From positions 278 through 5,608 of the forward strand of contig JAKIYB010000324.1 in the NCBI GenBank assembly GCA_022708765.1: a DNA stretch of 5,331 nucleotides. Direction: 5' to 3'. This document shows positions 5,072 to 5,331 of this stretch, in pieces. The DNA comes from Armatimonadota bacterium. GTDB taxonomy: Bacteria; Armatimonadota; Hebobacteria; CAIYQO01. The notes below the pieces were generated by a model, which did no database searches, had not been told where the DNA came from, and saw only the letters and a list, made by a program, of their open reading frames with translations. Position 1 is the first letter of the stretch, and every line of letters begins with the position of its first letter. The position numbers and the translations under genes are program-made.

Positions 5072-5331
5072 ATGCACTACACCTCCTTTCACGAATACAA
5101 CCTTCCCCAACTCATGCTCGGTACCGTGCAGCTCGGGTTGCCGTACGGCATTGCCAATACCAGTGGGCAGCCGGATTATGGCCTGGCGAAGGAGATTCTC
5201 GCCTGCGCGTGGGCGGGCGGAGTGACGGCATTTGACACCGCGGCGATGTATGGCGAGAGCGAGGCGGTGCTGGGGCGGGCGTTCGCGGAGCTGGGCATCA
5301 GCGAGCAGGTGGTGGTGGCGACGAAGGTGCG
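5072..5331 (+). CDS. Aldo/keto reductase (5' part only, cut by window edge)
   Basis: Only the first 86 codons are in view and the frame is open at the edge. The N-terminus gives LMLGTVQLGLPYGIAN (14-29), the beginning of an AKR barrel. FDTAAMYGESEAVLG (54-68) then contains catalytic Asp55 and Tyr60, and Lys85 in VVVATKV completes three of the four catalytic residues; the His lies beyond the window. These enzymes reduce carbonyls with NAD(P)H in the cytoplasm. The ATG at 5072 follows the SDR stop codon TAA with no gap, so translation is probably coupled. A GGGGGG run at 5052-5057 is the only RBS-like sequence and is somewhat far away. The substrate is unknown; pairing with an SDR suggests sugar or polyol metabolism. 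Confidence 0.9.
   Translation, partial: MHYTSFHEYNLPQLMLGTVQLGLPYGIANTSGQPDYGLAKEILACAWAGGVTAFDTAAMYGESEAVLGRAFAELGISEQVVVATKV

Noticed and set aside
1..5331. CRISPR array, tRNA or rRNA gene, transposase or integrase
   Set aside because: I looked for regular direct repeats, tRNA-like cloverleaf sequence and DDE or tyrosine recombinase motifs and saw none.

Overview
This is a 5.3 kb bacterial chromosomal window with two visibly different halves. The right part (about 2285 to 5331) is GC-rich and tightly coded. The left part (1 to about 2284) has lower GC: a spot count gives 31/60 G+C at 1081-1140 against 43/60 at 2401-2460. Sigma70-like promoters and hairpin terminators can be read directly. 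I cannot fix the phylum. The GC-rich core, the stand-alone accB and the lack of familiar operon order would suit an environmental bacterium outside the well-studied model groups, but that is only an impression.

Left part, minus strand. A two-gene unit is driven by a promoter at about 2038-2065. The first gene encodes a small M15/extensin-like zinc peptidase (1407-1919). 27 bp downstream, behind a very strong ribosome binding site, lies an alpha/beta-hydrolase of the lipase/PGAP1-like type (1379 down past the left edge). The hydrolase frame is open for all 459 codons in view and shows a convincing Ser-Asp-His triad. Neither protein has an obvious signal peptide. A peptidoglycan-type peptidase paired with a lipase-type hydrolase on a compositionally distinct segment is the most intriguing thing here. 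It could be an acquired envelope-attacking or envelope-remodelling module.

Boundary (1920-2284). An AT-rich intergenic stretch holds the promoter, three small inverted repeats and, next to hom, two large perfect hairpins in tandem (2185-2210 and 2221-2254). The hairpins share a TGCA-N6-TGCA core and probably terminate hom transcription.

Middle, minus strand. hom (2285-3583) encodes a full-length ACT-domain homoserine dehydrogenase for threonine/methionine biosynthesis. accB (3700-4140) encodes the biotin carboxyl carrier protein of acetyl-CoA carboxylase. A GC-rich hairpin terminator separates them, and hom has its own promoter(s) immediately after it, so they are probably separate transcription units.

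Right part, plus strand. Divergent from accB are a complete SDR-family oxidoreductase (4298-5071) and an aldo/keto reductase (5072 onward, cut by the right edge). Their stop and start codons abut, so they are almost certainly cotranscribed and may act in one carbohydrate or polyol redox pathway. No RNA genes, CRISPR arrays, transposases or integrases were found.
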